From contig NC_060027.1 of NCBI RefSeq assembly GCF_021134715.1, positions 6,076,001-6,140,000 of the forward strand: a stretch of 64,000 bases of DNA, read 5' to 3'. This DNA is from Daphnia pulex. Its lineage: Eukaryota > Arthropoda > Branchiopoda > Diplostraca > Daphniidae. Below the pieces are notes generated by a model. That model had not been told where the DNA came from. It searched no databases and saw nothing but the letters and a program-made list of their open reading frames with translations. Positions 35,101 through 46,800 of the stretch are shown here, piece after piece. The position numbers and the translations under genes were made by a program. How positions within the stretch are numbered: position 1 is the first letter of the stretch; the number at the start of each line of letters is the position of its first letter.

Positions 35101-35954
35101 TCAATATTGAAAAAAAATTTGAAATTAATTCAAAATAATTTTGAAACTGAACTCAAAAATTAGAAATGGAAACCAAATCAAAATAAAAAAACAACATGAT
35201 TACTTTAAATGGAAAATAATATTCGTTACACATTTGAAATTAAAACATTTAATTTAGTTTCGACTCGAAAATCAAAATAAATTATTAAATGGAATTCAAA
35301 AATCAAAAATTTGTCGCATTTGAACTTGAAAGTTGAAAACAAAATATGAATACTGAAGAGAAAATTAGCTATTACTCAGATGGGCAGGATGGTGGCACCA
35401 CGAGGCGACGTCTTTTGATATCTAGAATAGCAAATCGTCAAATTGAAGCATATGCGGAATCAATGGCATGATTTAAATAATGAAATGTTTGTAAATAATG
35501 TATTAGATAAAGGAACAGGGCTCAAAATACAGAAATTAAATCAACTGGGCTAGGCTGCGTGCTAACGTGCATAAATAAAAAATCGGCCAACACAGAAGTC
35601 CCTTAAATCAAGTTAAATCAAGAGCCAAAAATGTCCTTAAAATTAAATATAGGTTTGTTTGATTGATAGCCTACCTGAAGATGAGAAGTGGAAAATAAAA
35701 AAAAATAGATTTATATAGGCTATATTTCAACCCAATTTTTAAAGCCCTCCTGACCAGACTTTGCCAGCCTTGCCTTGCTTGAATATGCGCCATATAGGCT
35801 ATACGGATCAGGTGTCTAGAATCTTTTTTACATTATAGTTCGCTTTATCCCTTTAGGATTACTGAAGGTCTACCGCCCTTTATTGGTAATTCCAATATCG
35901 TGGAATATTCCCGTCGACTCTATGTGCAGAACTTCCCCGGAATTAACCTCTCGT
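32101..35954. other. Gene-poor region, one short duplication and an A-rich block
   Basis: At about 33700-33785 a ~50-bp segment (GAAAAAACGA...CGAAGAGGCGTCGGTGT) is duplicated in tandem. 34995-35340 is very AT-rich with scattered AAATTTGAAA-like words. No gene was recognised. Confidence 0.5.
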
Positions 35955-36390
35955 ATGAATTTCAAATTTCCTGGACTTACCCCTTAACCTATATTCAATC
36001 ACGACCACTAGATGCCATGATATATTTTTATTTCTTATACCAGCCGATAGAGGATTAAGGTTGAGGCAGTGAGACTCGCCAAGTAAATAGTAAAGCAAAG
36101 TTCCCACTTCTTTCCAATACACCAAGCCGAGAGGGTATCTCAATTTCCCCTAACTCAAAGCAATCCTCCAACTATAAAAAAAGCTAGCTATCCCTTGCGA
36201 GAATTTTTATTGGAAAATATATTTTTTGATCTTTCTATTTCTTATTATATCTATACTATACTATTATTATATCTATACTTAATAATTCTACTCTCATATC
36301 CTTTCGTGGTGGCATCCACAACACCACAGATCTCAATCATCCAAGACTTAAAGGGTAGGGTATACTTGGGATAGGGTTGACGCACTTTCG
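35955..36390. repeat. Dispersed repeat, copy B (opposite orientation)
   Basis: Inverted relative to 26085-26425, with the same landmarks. It includes an extra ~80 bp around 36080-36150 absent from copy A. It abuts the tandem ~0.5-kb repeats that start near 36373. Confidence 0.75.
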
Positions 36391-37540
36391 GTGTGAACAG
36401 ATTCTGTGTATGGCACAGTTTTTGTAGTGATTACCTTGTTTAACTTTTGTGTTTTTTTTTTGTTTATTTATCGGAATTCGGACTTTTTAAAATTTTCAAA
36501 TGCCATTCGGAATTCTTCTACCACCTTCCACTGAAATCTTCAGAGATTCGAAGTCTCATTTTCAATATCAGCAAGTAGGGAATTTAACTTACGTCTTTTT
36601 TGGGGGGGAGGGGAGGTGTTCGGACGCACTTGTGCTTGGTTCCATTTTAATAACCCTTCTATCAATAGAATCTATAAAGAATTCAAAGTCAGAGCGGGGG
36701 AGACAAGCAAGGGAGACAGACCGACCGAGGCTTCAGTTAAAGGAACTAGAAGAAGGAAAGAAAAGATAACATTAACAATTTGAACAAGAATCATCACCCT
36801 TCCTTCAACAGTCCAATACAGCTACTCAAAGACACAACGAGGGAGACAAGACAAAGAAACAATGAGATAAGACAGAGTAGAGTAGATAAGGGCAAATTTT
36901 TGATAGGGTTGAAGCAAATTTGGTGTGAACAGATTCTGTGTATGGGACAGTTTTTGGAGTGATTTCCTTGTTTCACTTTTGTGTAAAATGTTTTTTTTTT
37001 TTAATTTATCAAAATTCGGACACTTTAACATTTTCAAATGCCATTCGGAATTCTTCTACCACCTTCCACTGAAATCTTCAGAGATTCGAAGTCTCATTTT
37101 CAATATCAGCAAGTAGGAAATTAAACTTGTGTATTTTTATGGGGGGAAGGTGTTCGGAGGCACTTGTGCTTGGTTCCATTTTAATGACCCTTCTATCATC
37201 TATCAATAGAATCTATAAAGACGTCAAAGTCACAGCAGGGGAGACAAGCAAGGGAGACAGACCGTAATAAGACACCATGCAAGGCTTCAGTTAAAGGAAC
37301 TAGAAGAAGGAAAGAAAAGATAATATTAACAATTTGAACAAGAATAATCACCCTTCCTTTAACAGTCCAATACAGCTACTCAAAGACACAACGAGGGAGA
37401 CAAGTAAGAGATACTAACTAAATAAAAGGTCTCAAGGCTTCAGTTAACAGCAACTAGAAGGCAGAAAGAAACGATTAGATTCACAATTCAAACCCAAATC
37501 ATCCACTTCTCCTCTACAATCAAATACCTGTAGTCAATAT
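36373..37540. repeat. Tandem ~0.5-kb repeats, two units plus a partial third
   Basis: Unit 1 is about 36373-36906 and unit 2 about 36907-37432. They share GGTGTGAACAGATTCTGTGT near their starts, GCCATTCGGAATTCTTCTAC (36503 and 37039), and AGGCTTCAGTTAAAGGAACT later. A partial third copy (37433-37540) begins with the CTTCAGTTAA part and is more diverged. The frames at 36780-37116 derive from this repetition. Confidence 0.8.
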
Positions 37541-37781
37541 TGTTAAGTTTTTAGTTTAAATAAATAAAGCTTAACAGCCAGATAATACCTGAGATGACTA
37601 TATTTGTTGAGAACAATAGAACAGACGATAGAACAGGAAATCATACGAGATGAGATAAGACAGAGAACAGAACAGACGACATTAAAACGTCATAGAATGA
37701 CAATAGAACATTCTTGGTGAGTAGATGAAAGAGAGCTTGGTTTGCATGAATGACGCTATATAGATGTCATGAAACTTAACA
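37541..37781 (-). mobile_element. Single LTR of the copia-type element (3' LTR)
   Basis: A 241-bp segment starting TGTTAAG and ending CTTAACA (perfect 7-bp inverted ends, TG..CA). On the minus strand it is preceded by a purine tract (GAGGGGA, about 37783-37789), as expected for the polypurine tract next to a 3' LTR. The gag frames of the same orientation lie on that side. No second copy was found beyond 38834, so only one LTR of the element remains here. Confidence 0.7.
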
Positions 37782-37898
37782 CATCCCCTCAAACCAGGCG
37801 ATAAAGACAAGAATAAAAAAAGAGATTAGACGAAAACGAAAAATTTGAATTGAGAGAGTGGTATAGAAGTTTCGCGAAGAATATCGGTTAGTTAATGT

Positions 37899-38834
37899 TT
37901 AGTACATTGAGTCTGAATTGGCACTTAATGCCACACCATTGTTGTCTTCGCTGTCGTATGAATTGACGAAATTGACTGCTTTAGCGAAATTCACTCGAGA
38001 CGCCTTTGATATCTTAGAATTGTTTCTCTCGTCACTTTTGCGTTTGTTGCAGTCAATTTCAGAGTGATCATAATTTCTGCAGTATTCACATTTGGGGTCT
38101 TGGCGGCCAGCTTCCTCTTTGATTCTTCTTGTACACGTCAATTCTGAATGATTAAATTGTCCACAAAATTCACATTCTTCCCATTTTCTTTCTCGGTCTG
38201 CGCTGTCTAGATGTCTATACGGGTCATAAACCTTCCTGGTCTGGCTGAAAAAAGAGCTTCTGTCTTCTGTTGATTGTATCTCTGAATCGGGTGATGCAGT
38301 TGAGCTACTGTTCCTGTGTTGTTCATTCATCAGTTAAGTGATGAGCTGCGGTATTGTTTTATCAGTTTCAGGAAGATTGTCCCACACTGTTATGACGTGC
38401 CTGAATTTGGTTGGAAGGGTTGACACAATATTGGTCATGATCTGAGATTGTGTCATTGGACTGTTATTGAGATCTTCGAGTTGCTGGGCAAGACTTTCCG
38501 CTGCTGTGATGTGCGACATCATGTTATTTCCTTCGACATATTGTTGGTAAAAGAAACGTGCCTGCTAAACATGTGTGTTTGCTGAGGCGTTTTGAAAATA
38601 TTGAGCTGCAAGTTTAGTCCAAATGGCATAAGCAGTTTTGCAGTTGGCAAACGCCTGTTGTTCTTTAGGAGTGATGGTGGACATAAGGATCACTCTGGCG
38701 TCAGTGTCTTTTTTCTTCCATTTTTTAATATCTTTTAAGTTTATGATGCTTCCGGAAACCATGTGAGGTTCTGGTTCCTTAGATCTTCCCTGAGAGGATA
38801 AAGTTATGATTAGTACGATCTGATAATGATTCAA
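37899..38834 (-). pseudogene. Ty1/copia-type gag, degenerate
   Basis: Three consecutive minus-strand frames separated by stops (38565-38834, 38334-38522, 37899-38330). The first two read like copia gag (CKTAYAIWTKLAAQYFQN, then SLAQQLEDLNNSPMTQSQIM and IVSTLPTKFRHVI, the usual 'l..lp..y..v' motif). The last has two CCHC zinc knuckles, CEFCGQFNHSELTC and CEYCRNYDHSEIDC, both with Cys-x2-Cys-x4-His-x4-Cys spacing. After its stop at 37899 the sequence reaches the LTR in about 120 bp, so protease, integrase and reverse transcriptase are missing. It is a gag-only deletion derivative that could move only with help, if at all. Confidence 0.8.
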
Positions 38835-38935
38835 CGTGATTCATTTTCAGTGTAGTATAGCGATTAGTACGATCTGATAATGATTAACATGATTCATTTC
38901 AGTGAAGTTACTTCAACGATTATTTCGAGTAACTC
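38818..38935. repeat. Two-copy tandem repeat upstream of gag
   Basis: ATTAGTACGATCTGATAATG plus ATT(C)AACRTGATTCATTT occurs twice with a ~54-bp period. This lies where the copia leader or primer-binding region should be. Confidence 0.65.
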
Positions 38936-39463
38936 ATGTTGCAAACATCGGCGCATTCGCCATATGTTTCCAAGCTAAAGTGTATTTTACTTAAAAATTT
39001 CTAAAAAATTCAAATATGTCAATTATTATTTGAAACTTGCACAAACGATCGACTACATAGTCGTGTTTTACATTTGGCCAATTTTCTAATTTTTTTAATG
39101 ATACGCTGATTTTTCCCGATTTTTTAAATTAAATGTTGATTTTTCTTCTCACGTCGCGTGGAACGTATCCTGCACCGGGGGAAGAATAGAAGAGGGAAAA
39201 CTGCCGGACCCCTTTGTTCTCCCCTATTCTCTTCCCTCTATTCTTCCCCTTGGCTAGGATTTCGTCCCTGCGCCACGAAAATTAATCGGCATCGTATCTT
39301 TAAAAAATCACTTAAATGCGCGCAAGGTGGAGAGGTTAGGTTAGGTAGCCATAAACGAATTGCCCTGCGCGGTTATTACTGTTTTTCGCGTGAATTCGCG
39401 CACAGAAAATTTTTTCGACAGGCATTTCAGTAAAAAAGACAAACACCAAGAGGAACCTGCCGC

Positions 39464-40699
39464 TAGGGCTCCCACTCGACCAAAATCGATTGGAAAATGG
39501 TCCAATCGATCGGATAATTATATAAAACATCATTATCGATTTCCAATGGACTAGAATTTTTTTAATCGATTTTAATCGATTGATTAATTTTTCTTATCGA
39601 TTAAAGTCGATTAAAATCGATTAAAATAAATAAAATAAAAAGGCGTTAAATTCGATTATAATCGACTATTATCGAGTAAAATCGACTATAATCGATTAAA
39701 ATCGACTATTATAATCGAATCGAATTATAATTCTTGAAATTCATTGTTTAGTAACTAATTACGACAACTTTCAAACAAAATCAGAAGAATGAGTGAGATT
39801 CATGCACTTAGGGTGTTATAAAAAAAACTTAACTTTACAATAACAATTTAATCCGATTTGGCAATTTCCGATGTTAAATTAAAGGAAACCGTTTTCAAAA
39901 ACAGATGATTTGGGGCCGTTCACATACTACGTAATGAGATTTTGGCGGATTTTTACCCCTCTTCCTCCCCCTTGTAGTAGATTGAAGTGTTCGGGCTGAC
40001 TTTCCCCCCTTGAAATTACGTAGTAGTTCGCTCGACCCCCCCTAAAAAATATAGGCCTTTATATATTTCGAAACTCAATTATTTTATTTCTGTATTTAAA
40101 AAGTAAGCATTCTTTGTATCATTTTTGGCAGAGACATATTGAAAATTAACGATGCAAAGTATTTTTCTGGCTGCCAGATTACACTTTTTAACGGATTAAT
40201 ACAATTATTAAACAGAAACATTTCCCCATGGACTAGCATAATGATCACCAATAGAGAAAATGGGCATTAAGGGAACTGAAGTATTGTTTGCTTCCACTGG
40301 ATATCCAGGAATTCGGCCTGACAAGTCTAGTTCATTTTCCTCAATCCATTCGGCGTCTTCCGGACCATTTTCACTGTTAGCAATTATTACCATCAATTCT
40401 CTTTGACGCCTAGCTGCAACACGAATAGGTCTTTTATACCGTGACAAGACATGCAATAATGGATCTATTATGACCATTTTTTTAATGGAATATAGTGGCT
40501 CTAACAGCAACAAAAATAAATTTTATAAGAAAAATACTATTTTAGAAAATCGGTCGATTAATCGATTAATTTTTCTTCCAATCTAATGGATAATATTTTT
40601 TAAAAATCTAATCGATTATGCGTCGATTGGATAATTTTGCCATCGATTATAATCGAATGATTAATTAATCGATTATCGGCAAATCGAGTGAGAGCCCTA
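39464..40699. mobile_element. Non-autonomous hAT-like element with ATCGATT repeats
   Basis: The ends are inverted: TAGGGCTCCCACTCGA at 39464 and its complement (TCGAGTGAGAGCCCTA) ending at 40699, one mismatch in 16. The flanking 8-mers cctgccgc (39456-39463) and ccggcccc (40700-40707) agree at 6 of 8 positions, as for an old 8-bp target duplication. CAGGG/TAGGG-type ends and 8-bp duplications are hAT traits. About 250 bp inside the left end and 150 bp inside the right are packed with ATCGATT/AATCGAT words. The centre holds a 101-codon minus-strand frame (40208-40513) without known motifs. No transposase is present. Confidence 0.75.
40208..40513 (-). other. Unrecognised ORF inside the hAT-like element
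   Basis: A 101-codon frame that includes an acidic GPEDAEWIEENELDL stretch. It has no transposase motif. It may be the remains of a captured exon, or chance. Confidence 0.25.
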
Positions 40700-41233
40700 C
40701 CGGCCCCCACACCGGCACCTGGTTTAACTTGTTATTAGCTGCAAATTCTCAATTTTAGTTACCGAAAAATCCGCCGCATAAATTTGGAGATTTTTAGGCT
40801 AATCAGAGCTATAGAATACTGGTTGCGCCACTCGGCCACTGTCATGTTAACTCCTCCTCTCGGAAATTTTATCTGGGCTTGAAACTTTTCCCTCCATTCC
40901 TATTCCCCAGTTCTCCACACACCCGCCGTGGCGCTTATAGCTAAGGAGCAGGGCAGGCAAGCAGGCTTCACTTTCAGAGAAAAAAAACAATGGAAGAGCT
41001 CGCGCTCGCCACATGATTGGTGGTACGTACAGTACCAGTGTCCAGTATTCTATAGCTCTGGGCTAATGCAGGAAGCTACGCCAAATAATAAAGAAAGAGT
41101 CCCTGGCCTTTAATTATAGTGAGCTATGACGCCTATGAGTAAACAAATAAAACGTAAGCAAGTAAAAGTGGTAAAACGGGTATTATAATTGACACAAAAA
41201 TTGACATGACATGTGAAATCATCTCATTAAATT

Positions 41234-41935
41234 ATGTCTAACAACATCGAAGACAAGCTAAAGGAATATCGTCGCCGTAAAGAGGCAGAAGTTAAGTTGT
41301 CACATCGTAAATCAATATGGGAAAGACTTTTCCCAGAAAAGTTAAGAAGTCCAAATGAAAACGTCACTGTTGCTCGCGAAATTGCCGGGAATGTTTTAGA
41401 CTGCGACCAAAATCAAGCATCCATAGTAAATCACGCAGAAGAGCCAGAGTTAAAGAGTAGTTCTAATCAAGGACCAAAAATAACACAAAAGCCTTATTCT
41501 CGGAGAAAAACAGAATCAACTGAATCACTCAAACAGGTAAAAGTAACATTAATGCAGGTTTAAATATGAAGTTTGACTAAAAATATTTTATATCTTAAAC
41601 AAGTTTAGGTTCCACATAGTAAACAATCAAGTTCTCTGCTGCACAATCAGACTACTCCTCATGAAATAAGTAGTAATGATAGAGAATTCAAATGGTTTCT
41701 TTATTTTCTGAAAATAGTACTGTGGATTGTACTTTATTTGCTTTGTTTGGAGCTGGAATTCGGTGCAGTTTATATTATTTTCTCTGCCTTCTATCTAATA
41801 TTTACCAACTTTCGAAATGGACAAAGAAAGTCATGGGAACCAAGTGCATATTCAGTTTTTAATCCTGGGTGTGAAGCAATTGATGGTACATTGAAACCAG
41901 AGCAATTTGAAAAGGAAATTCGATACGGTTTTTAA
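41234..41935 (+). CDS. SAYSD1: SAYSvFN domain-containing protein 1
   Basis: SAYSD1 is an ER membrane protein reported to bind the translocon and UFMylated ribosomes in translocation quality control. Two exons, 41234-41536 and 41609-41935, are joined in phase 0 across a 72-bp GT-AG intron, giving 209 residues; the human protein is about 183. Exon 1 is charged and helical at the start (DKLKEYRRRKEAEVKLSHRK). Exon 2 has a hydrophobic segment of about 45 residues (WFLYFLKIVLWIVLYLLCLE onward, one hairpin or two TM segments), then the family signature SAYSVFNPGCEAIDGTL and EQFEKEIRYGF at the C-terminus. The ATG at 41234 is the first in frame. No stops or frameshifts, and AATAAA occurs soon after (about 42020). 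The gene looks intact. Confidence 0.93.
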
Positions 41936-43863
41936 ATTTATCCTATAAATATGTTTTTTTTTACACTGATTTGAGGGATTCTGCTACATGGAAATATGTG
42001 TCATCATATTATTAAAGCAAAATAAATTTATGTAGTGTCATCGCAATAAAGTAAGTTCAGTTAGTTGCTGGTAGAAAATACTGGTAGAATATTTAAGTAA
42101 GATAACAGTCACCATTTAAATTCATTTTTGTAAATTTGAAGTATTTTTGCAAACATTGGAAACGTTTAATAAGCGTCGAAATTCTTTAGGTTGAAAGGGT
42201 CTTTAAATGAAAAGATTTTAGACCTTTAGAATTTGTAAATTCTATTTGAGCTCGTCTTATGCCGGGGGGGGGGGGGGCTGGATTTATGCTACCGCATTGT
42301 CCGCATATTTAAAAAAGTTCATACGGGGAATTACACCCATTTTCAGTTCACCTACTGTATGAAATTTCGCCTCTTTCAAAAGCTCGTCAAATCTTGCGCC
42401 AGCATAACATAACCACTTTATTGTTTCCCAGATGTTTCAACCGTTGGGTAAATGTATAATATTTTTTTAATTATCTCGGAGAATATTAGGCCTACAACTA
42501 GATAACTGCGAAGAAGACTGAAGTTCATTTGAACGCAGTGAAACAGATGATGCCAAAGTAAGTAAGCCGCAGCCACAGCATCAACGCTTATCGTGTTTAC
42601 TCCATAAAACTTCTCCAGAGAACCCAAAAATGTGTAGATAATGTAAATGGTGTCGAAGGAATTTAAAATGACAATTTAAAATAAGAATGTGCTCATAAAA
42701 GCATTATGATGTTTGTATCCGGCTATCCGCCAGAAAACATAATTGAAAAATACATATTTCATTTGAAAAGAGGATATAAAAGAAGATTATAAACAAATTA
42801 TATTTACAAATTATTGTCTTACTATAAGACAGGAAATTCCAAGTTAATAAAGTCACTTGATGCTTTTCGGTATGTTACAGCCATAGCACAACCCTGTAAG
42901 AAATTGCGACGACGACGATGACTTTGATGGAAAAACGTGTATTTTTAAATAATTTTTTTTTCCGAGACAATACCATACAGTAAACGTGGACGAAAGCTTG
43001 GAAAATGGAAAAAGGACGCCCAACACATACTCAGCGATTAATTTGAACTCTGTGACATTAAAGTGTACTCGACTGACGGGATTGGGGTAGATGTATATAA
43101 AATAAAAAATGCTCATCTGGAGGGGGAGGGAGGGTGGGGGGCAGGAGTCAGCTATTTTTGAGATTTATTTTTATTTTTTTTTGTGATTTTTTTAGGACAT
43201 AAAATTTAGATGCATTTCTTTAACAAAACATTGAACGAAAAAAAAAATTTCGAAAAAGGAGAAGGGAGGAAAGAAAAAAGGCAGTGAAGTGAAAAGTAAA
43301 AACTCTAAATTCAGCTACAACATGACGGAATGTTAGTGAACCAGACATAAAAGTGGTAGGAACAATTTTTTTTTTCTTTTTTCTTTTTTTATATCTAGTT
43401 TTTTTGTTTTAATCTGTTCGCTTGCCACTTGTGTGTCTCTCTTTACTGCAGGTCTTTGACTCAAGAACGCAAAGAAATCCAGAGATGATGCAAAAACACA
43501 GGCAAAATAAATCGATGGCCAGCAAATTCTAGAAACACATAAAACGCTTGACAACAACGCTTCCTCATCTATAGTTCTTCAATTTTTTGGTGGAATTTCG
43601 TTTGTCATTTTTGTTGAGCAAAAACATTCAGCCGTTGAAAGAAAGTAAAAGGATGAGAGTTTCTGTTTAAAGATATCAACACTGAGCTTCATTTGTAAAA
43701 AAGAAAATAAATCATGTATAAAAATATTCCATCAAACAGTAAGAAGCTGTCGATGAGAACTCGATCCATCTACGCCGTGTGTTATCTGCTGTTCAATTGC
43801 GTAAAATTCCCACTGGAGCTTCCTGTTACGAGTCCAAATGACCGTCATTATCGGCTCATACGA
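41936..43863. other. Intergenic DNA between SAYSD1 and PDE7
   Basis: Contains an uninterrupted G run at about 42263-42277, a purine-rich stretch at 43115-43290 and T-rich stretches near 43365. It probably includes the 3' UTR of the PDE7 gene. No other gene was seen. Confidence 0.5.
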
Positions 43864-46800
43864 TCAAAGTAATAATTGCCATTGAAATTCACCTGATAAA
43901 ACGGAATGGTCAGCTGGGCAAGATCCTCGTCGTTGAGTCCTCCCGTGTCCTATCAAATGGCAGTACTCTTCCAGGGCTGAGCACGGGATTCCATCTGACG
44001 ACGAAGATGAGTCCATTGATAGCCGCTGACGATGAGGTTCTAATTTTTGTTTTGTTTTTAAAAAGAAGAAGAAATACAACCATGGTAATTGGCGCTTGAC
44101 AAGTTTAGATTTGATGTTTTAATTACTTAAAAGAGAATCATCAGATTCAAAACTGGAGCGTTCCGATCGATCCCGATTCTGGCGCCAAAGTCCGGCCAAT
44201 AGTTCAAGTGCCCCGGAACCACGTCTTCCCAGCAAAAGCCAGTCACGATTACAATCTCCGGATCCCACCAGAGGTTTGCTACATTCGGGAGGTGACAAGG
44301 ACGACGTCCTCTGCTTGGCAATGATGCAATTTGAAAAAAAGTCATGAAATCCGATGTTTAAAAACAAAAAGCTGCATGGGAATAAAATCAATAAATCAAA
44401 CCTTTAATTTGGCATGAGTACACGTGGCACTTTGAGGTAGCGGAGGTAGATGAGCCGAAGTAAAATTGTTGCCGCGGCGGACAACCGAAGCAAAGAGTTC
44501 CGGACCTCCCGAACGACGCCTTCGAAGTGAGCGCCTTCGGCATTCACGCACAGCAAAACCACATCCGTTGTCACTCATTAACCCAGTCCCGGCACTCACA
44601 ACAATCTCTTTACCCTGAAATATTTGATTGGAAAACGCAACCAAAAGTTTTAGAAATTGAAAAGAAAATAAAGAAAGAAAAAGAAACTGATGGATGTACC
44701 TTCATTTTAACTCGATCACGAAACTGGATCCAGCAACTGGCGATGGAAGCGCCAGTGTTGCGTAGTAAATCTGACGGTGCAGAACTACGTCGTACCCCGA
44801 TGTCGAATTCAGCGCAGTCGGAAGAGCCTGGAACGAGCCGGGCAACGGTGGATTCGTGACCAGAGAGTTTCCGACCGAGTTCATAGGGCAAAGATCCACG
44901 CCGCCGGAAACCCGGCTCATTTTGGTCCAAACATTTGGCCAACCGAAGTGAACCTTGCCGGCCAAAGTGTGTCGCCGGACAATTGCGTTTACTGCGTGGA
45001 ATATCCAGCCAATTCAATGGATGCAAAGCTGTCGGGGCGGATCCTCTTCTCAGCGTTAACCGGGACGTTTCCTAGACAATAGCAAACGAGTCGTTTAAAA
45101 GATTTCCACCCATTTTTCTGCACAACTAAACGGATTGCTTATTATGATTTGTTAAATTAGTAATTACAGTTTTGAGATAGGCAGTGGAAACGATGTTTTC
45201 TTTTTCATCGGCGCATCCAAAACTCCTATCAGAAGAAGTGGACGGAGTAGAGGTAGTGGGTTGAACGCAATTGGTGGGCTGACTAATCCTCTTGTCCTTC
45301 TTCAAAGGCAGAGGCGTCATTGAGGTGATGTTCAATTCCGGAAGGACGTCGCAGGCATTCAAAGTTCTTGAACAATCGGTTGGCAGGCTCTCCCGTCGTC
45401 CCTGTCGCTGGATCAACTCCATTCGAGACCGATCGGGAAAGTTGAAGGGAAGACTCTCGCGCCGATGAGGTAGGCGGGCTGGAAGACTGAAAGCAAGTCC
45501 AGGAGTATCTGCTGTGTGCTGCGAGTCGCCAGGTGTAGGTTCGGCCAGGCTTGAATCATCGTGGCTGTCGGCTGGTAACAGAGATCGAGGCGGATGAGGT
45601 TCACCAGTGACACATTTCGAGGGGTCCATCGAAGCGCCGGAGCTGTCTTCCTCCATTGAGCGTTCCACTTGCGACACTCGGGAGGAGTTGGCCGAATTGG
45701 AGGTCCACAAGCCAGAGCGACCGGGCGGAAGTGAGGCCCTCCTCAGGTGGATTTTCTCGATGCCCATTTCCAAAACGCCCAGTTCCGACCAGGCAGGGTC
45801 ACGCAGCTGATACTCGGCCAAGTTCACATCGCCCGACTCTTCGTCGTTCAAGATGGAATCCCATTTAAGCTGAAAAACAATCGTCCGTTACAACATCGAC
45901 AGCGTCAAGGTAATAAAAATATTTAAAAAATAAAGGAGGAAAAAGGAAAGGGGGAAAATCACTTTGTTGGAGCGGAGGTAGTTTAGCATGTTCCAGGAGA
46001 GTGGCGTTGCCTGGAAGCGGTGCCACTCCTCGAAGAGGGGAGCGGCAATGAAACGGAAGAAACCAGTTTGGATCTTGCAGACGGAGGAAGTGAAGCGGTC
46101 GCAGAGTGGCGTGACGGGTAATCCCAGTCGTCTCTCCAGGTCACCTTGTCGGTAGAATTCCTCGCTCACTTGCAAACTCCAGGCCCGGCTCACTTCCCAG
46201 GGACGGCACGGGTTGCAGATGTCAGCGCACTTGAGTGCGATTTGCAACATAAAGTGACGGTGATCCCCTGTCTGCATGTCCAGCGAGCTGTTGTTCAAAA
46301 AGCCCTGCCATGAGACACACAAATTCCATGCTCGTTAAATTGCTCGACCAACCAAAATTGGCTTTTTAGAAGGGACAATTTGAGAGTGCGGTTGCGTTAA
46401 ACAATCAGTGGCTAAAAATAAAAACAATTACTTGAAAAGCGCTGAGAAATTCCTGTTGCCGAGCGATGTCGGTAGCCAAAATCAGCGATTGAATTTGGCG
46501 TTGTAGTTCGTGAGCCGAAGTGCGTTCAAGACTGTCCATCATACCGCTTTCCATTAAACAAGCCATAGCCGATCGCCAATGATGATTTTCTAAAACCGAA
46601 GCATTCTACAACAAAAGGCAACCCCCATTTTAGAAAAAATAGTTACCAATTGGAAATAAACAACCCAAATTACCTTGTAGAGAGAAGCCAAATGGTTAGA
46701 CGTGGCCACCAAGAATGGCTGATTAACGCCCGGATGGTCTAAATCGTGAGCCATGGCAGCAATCAGCGAGGCGGCAATTTCGAGTGGAGTTAAATGGCAA

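Noticed and set aside
38936..39463. 5' LTR of the copia element
   Set aside because: No TGTTAAG...CTTAACA segment or match to 37541-37781 was found on this side.
44702..45082. Several overlapping frames on both strands
   Set aside because: All are shadows of the PDE7 exon 44700-45071, whose frame is fixed by splice phase and RRGS motifs.
45413..45868. Plus- and minus-strand frames opposite PDE7 exon 45168-45869
   Set aside because: Antisense or frame shadows of a GC-richer coding exon.
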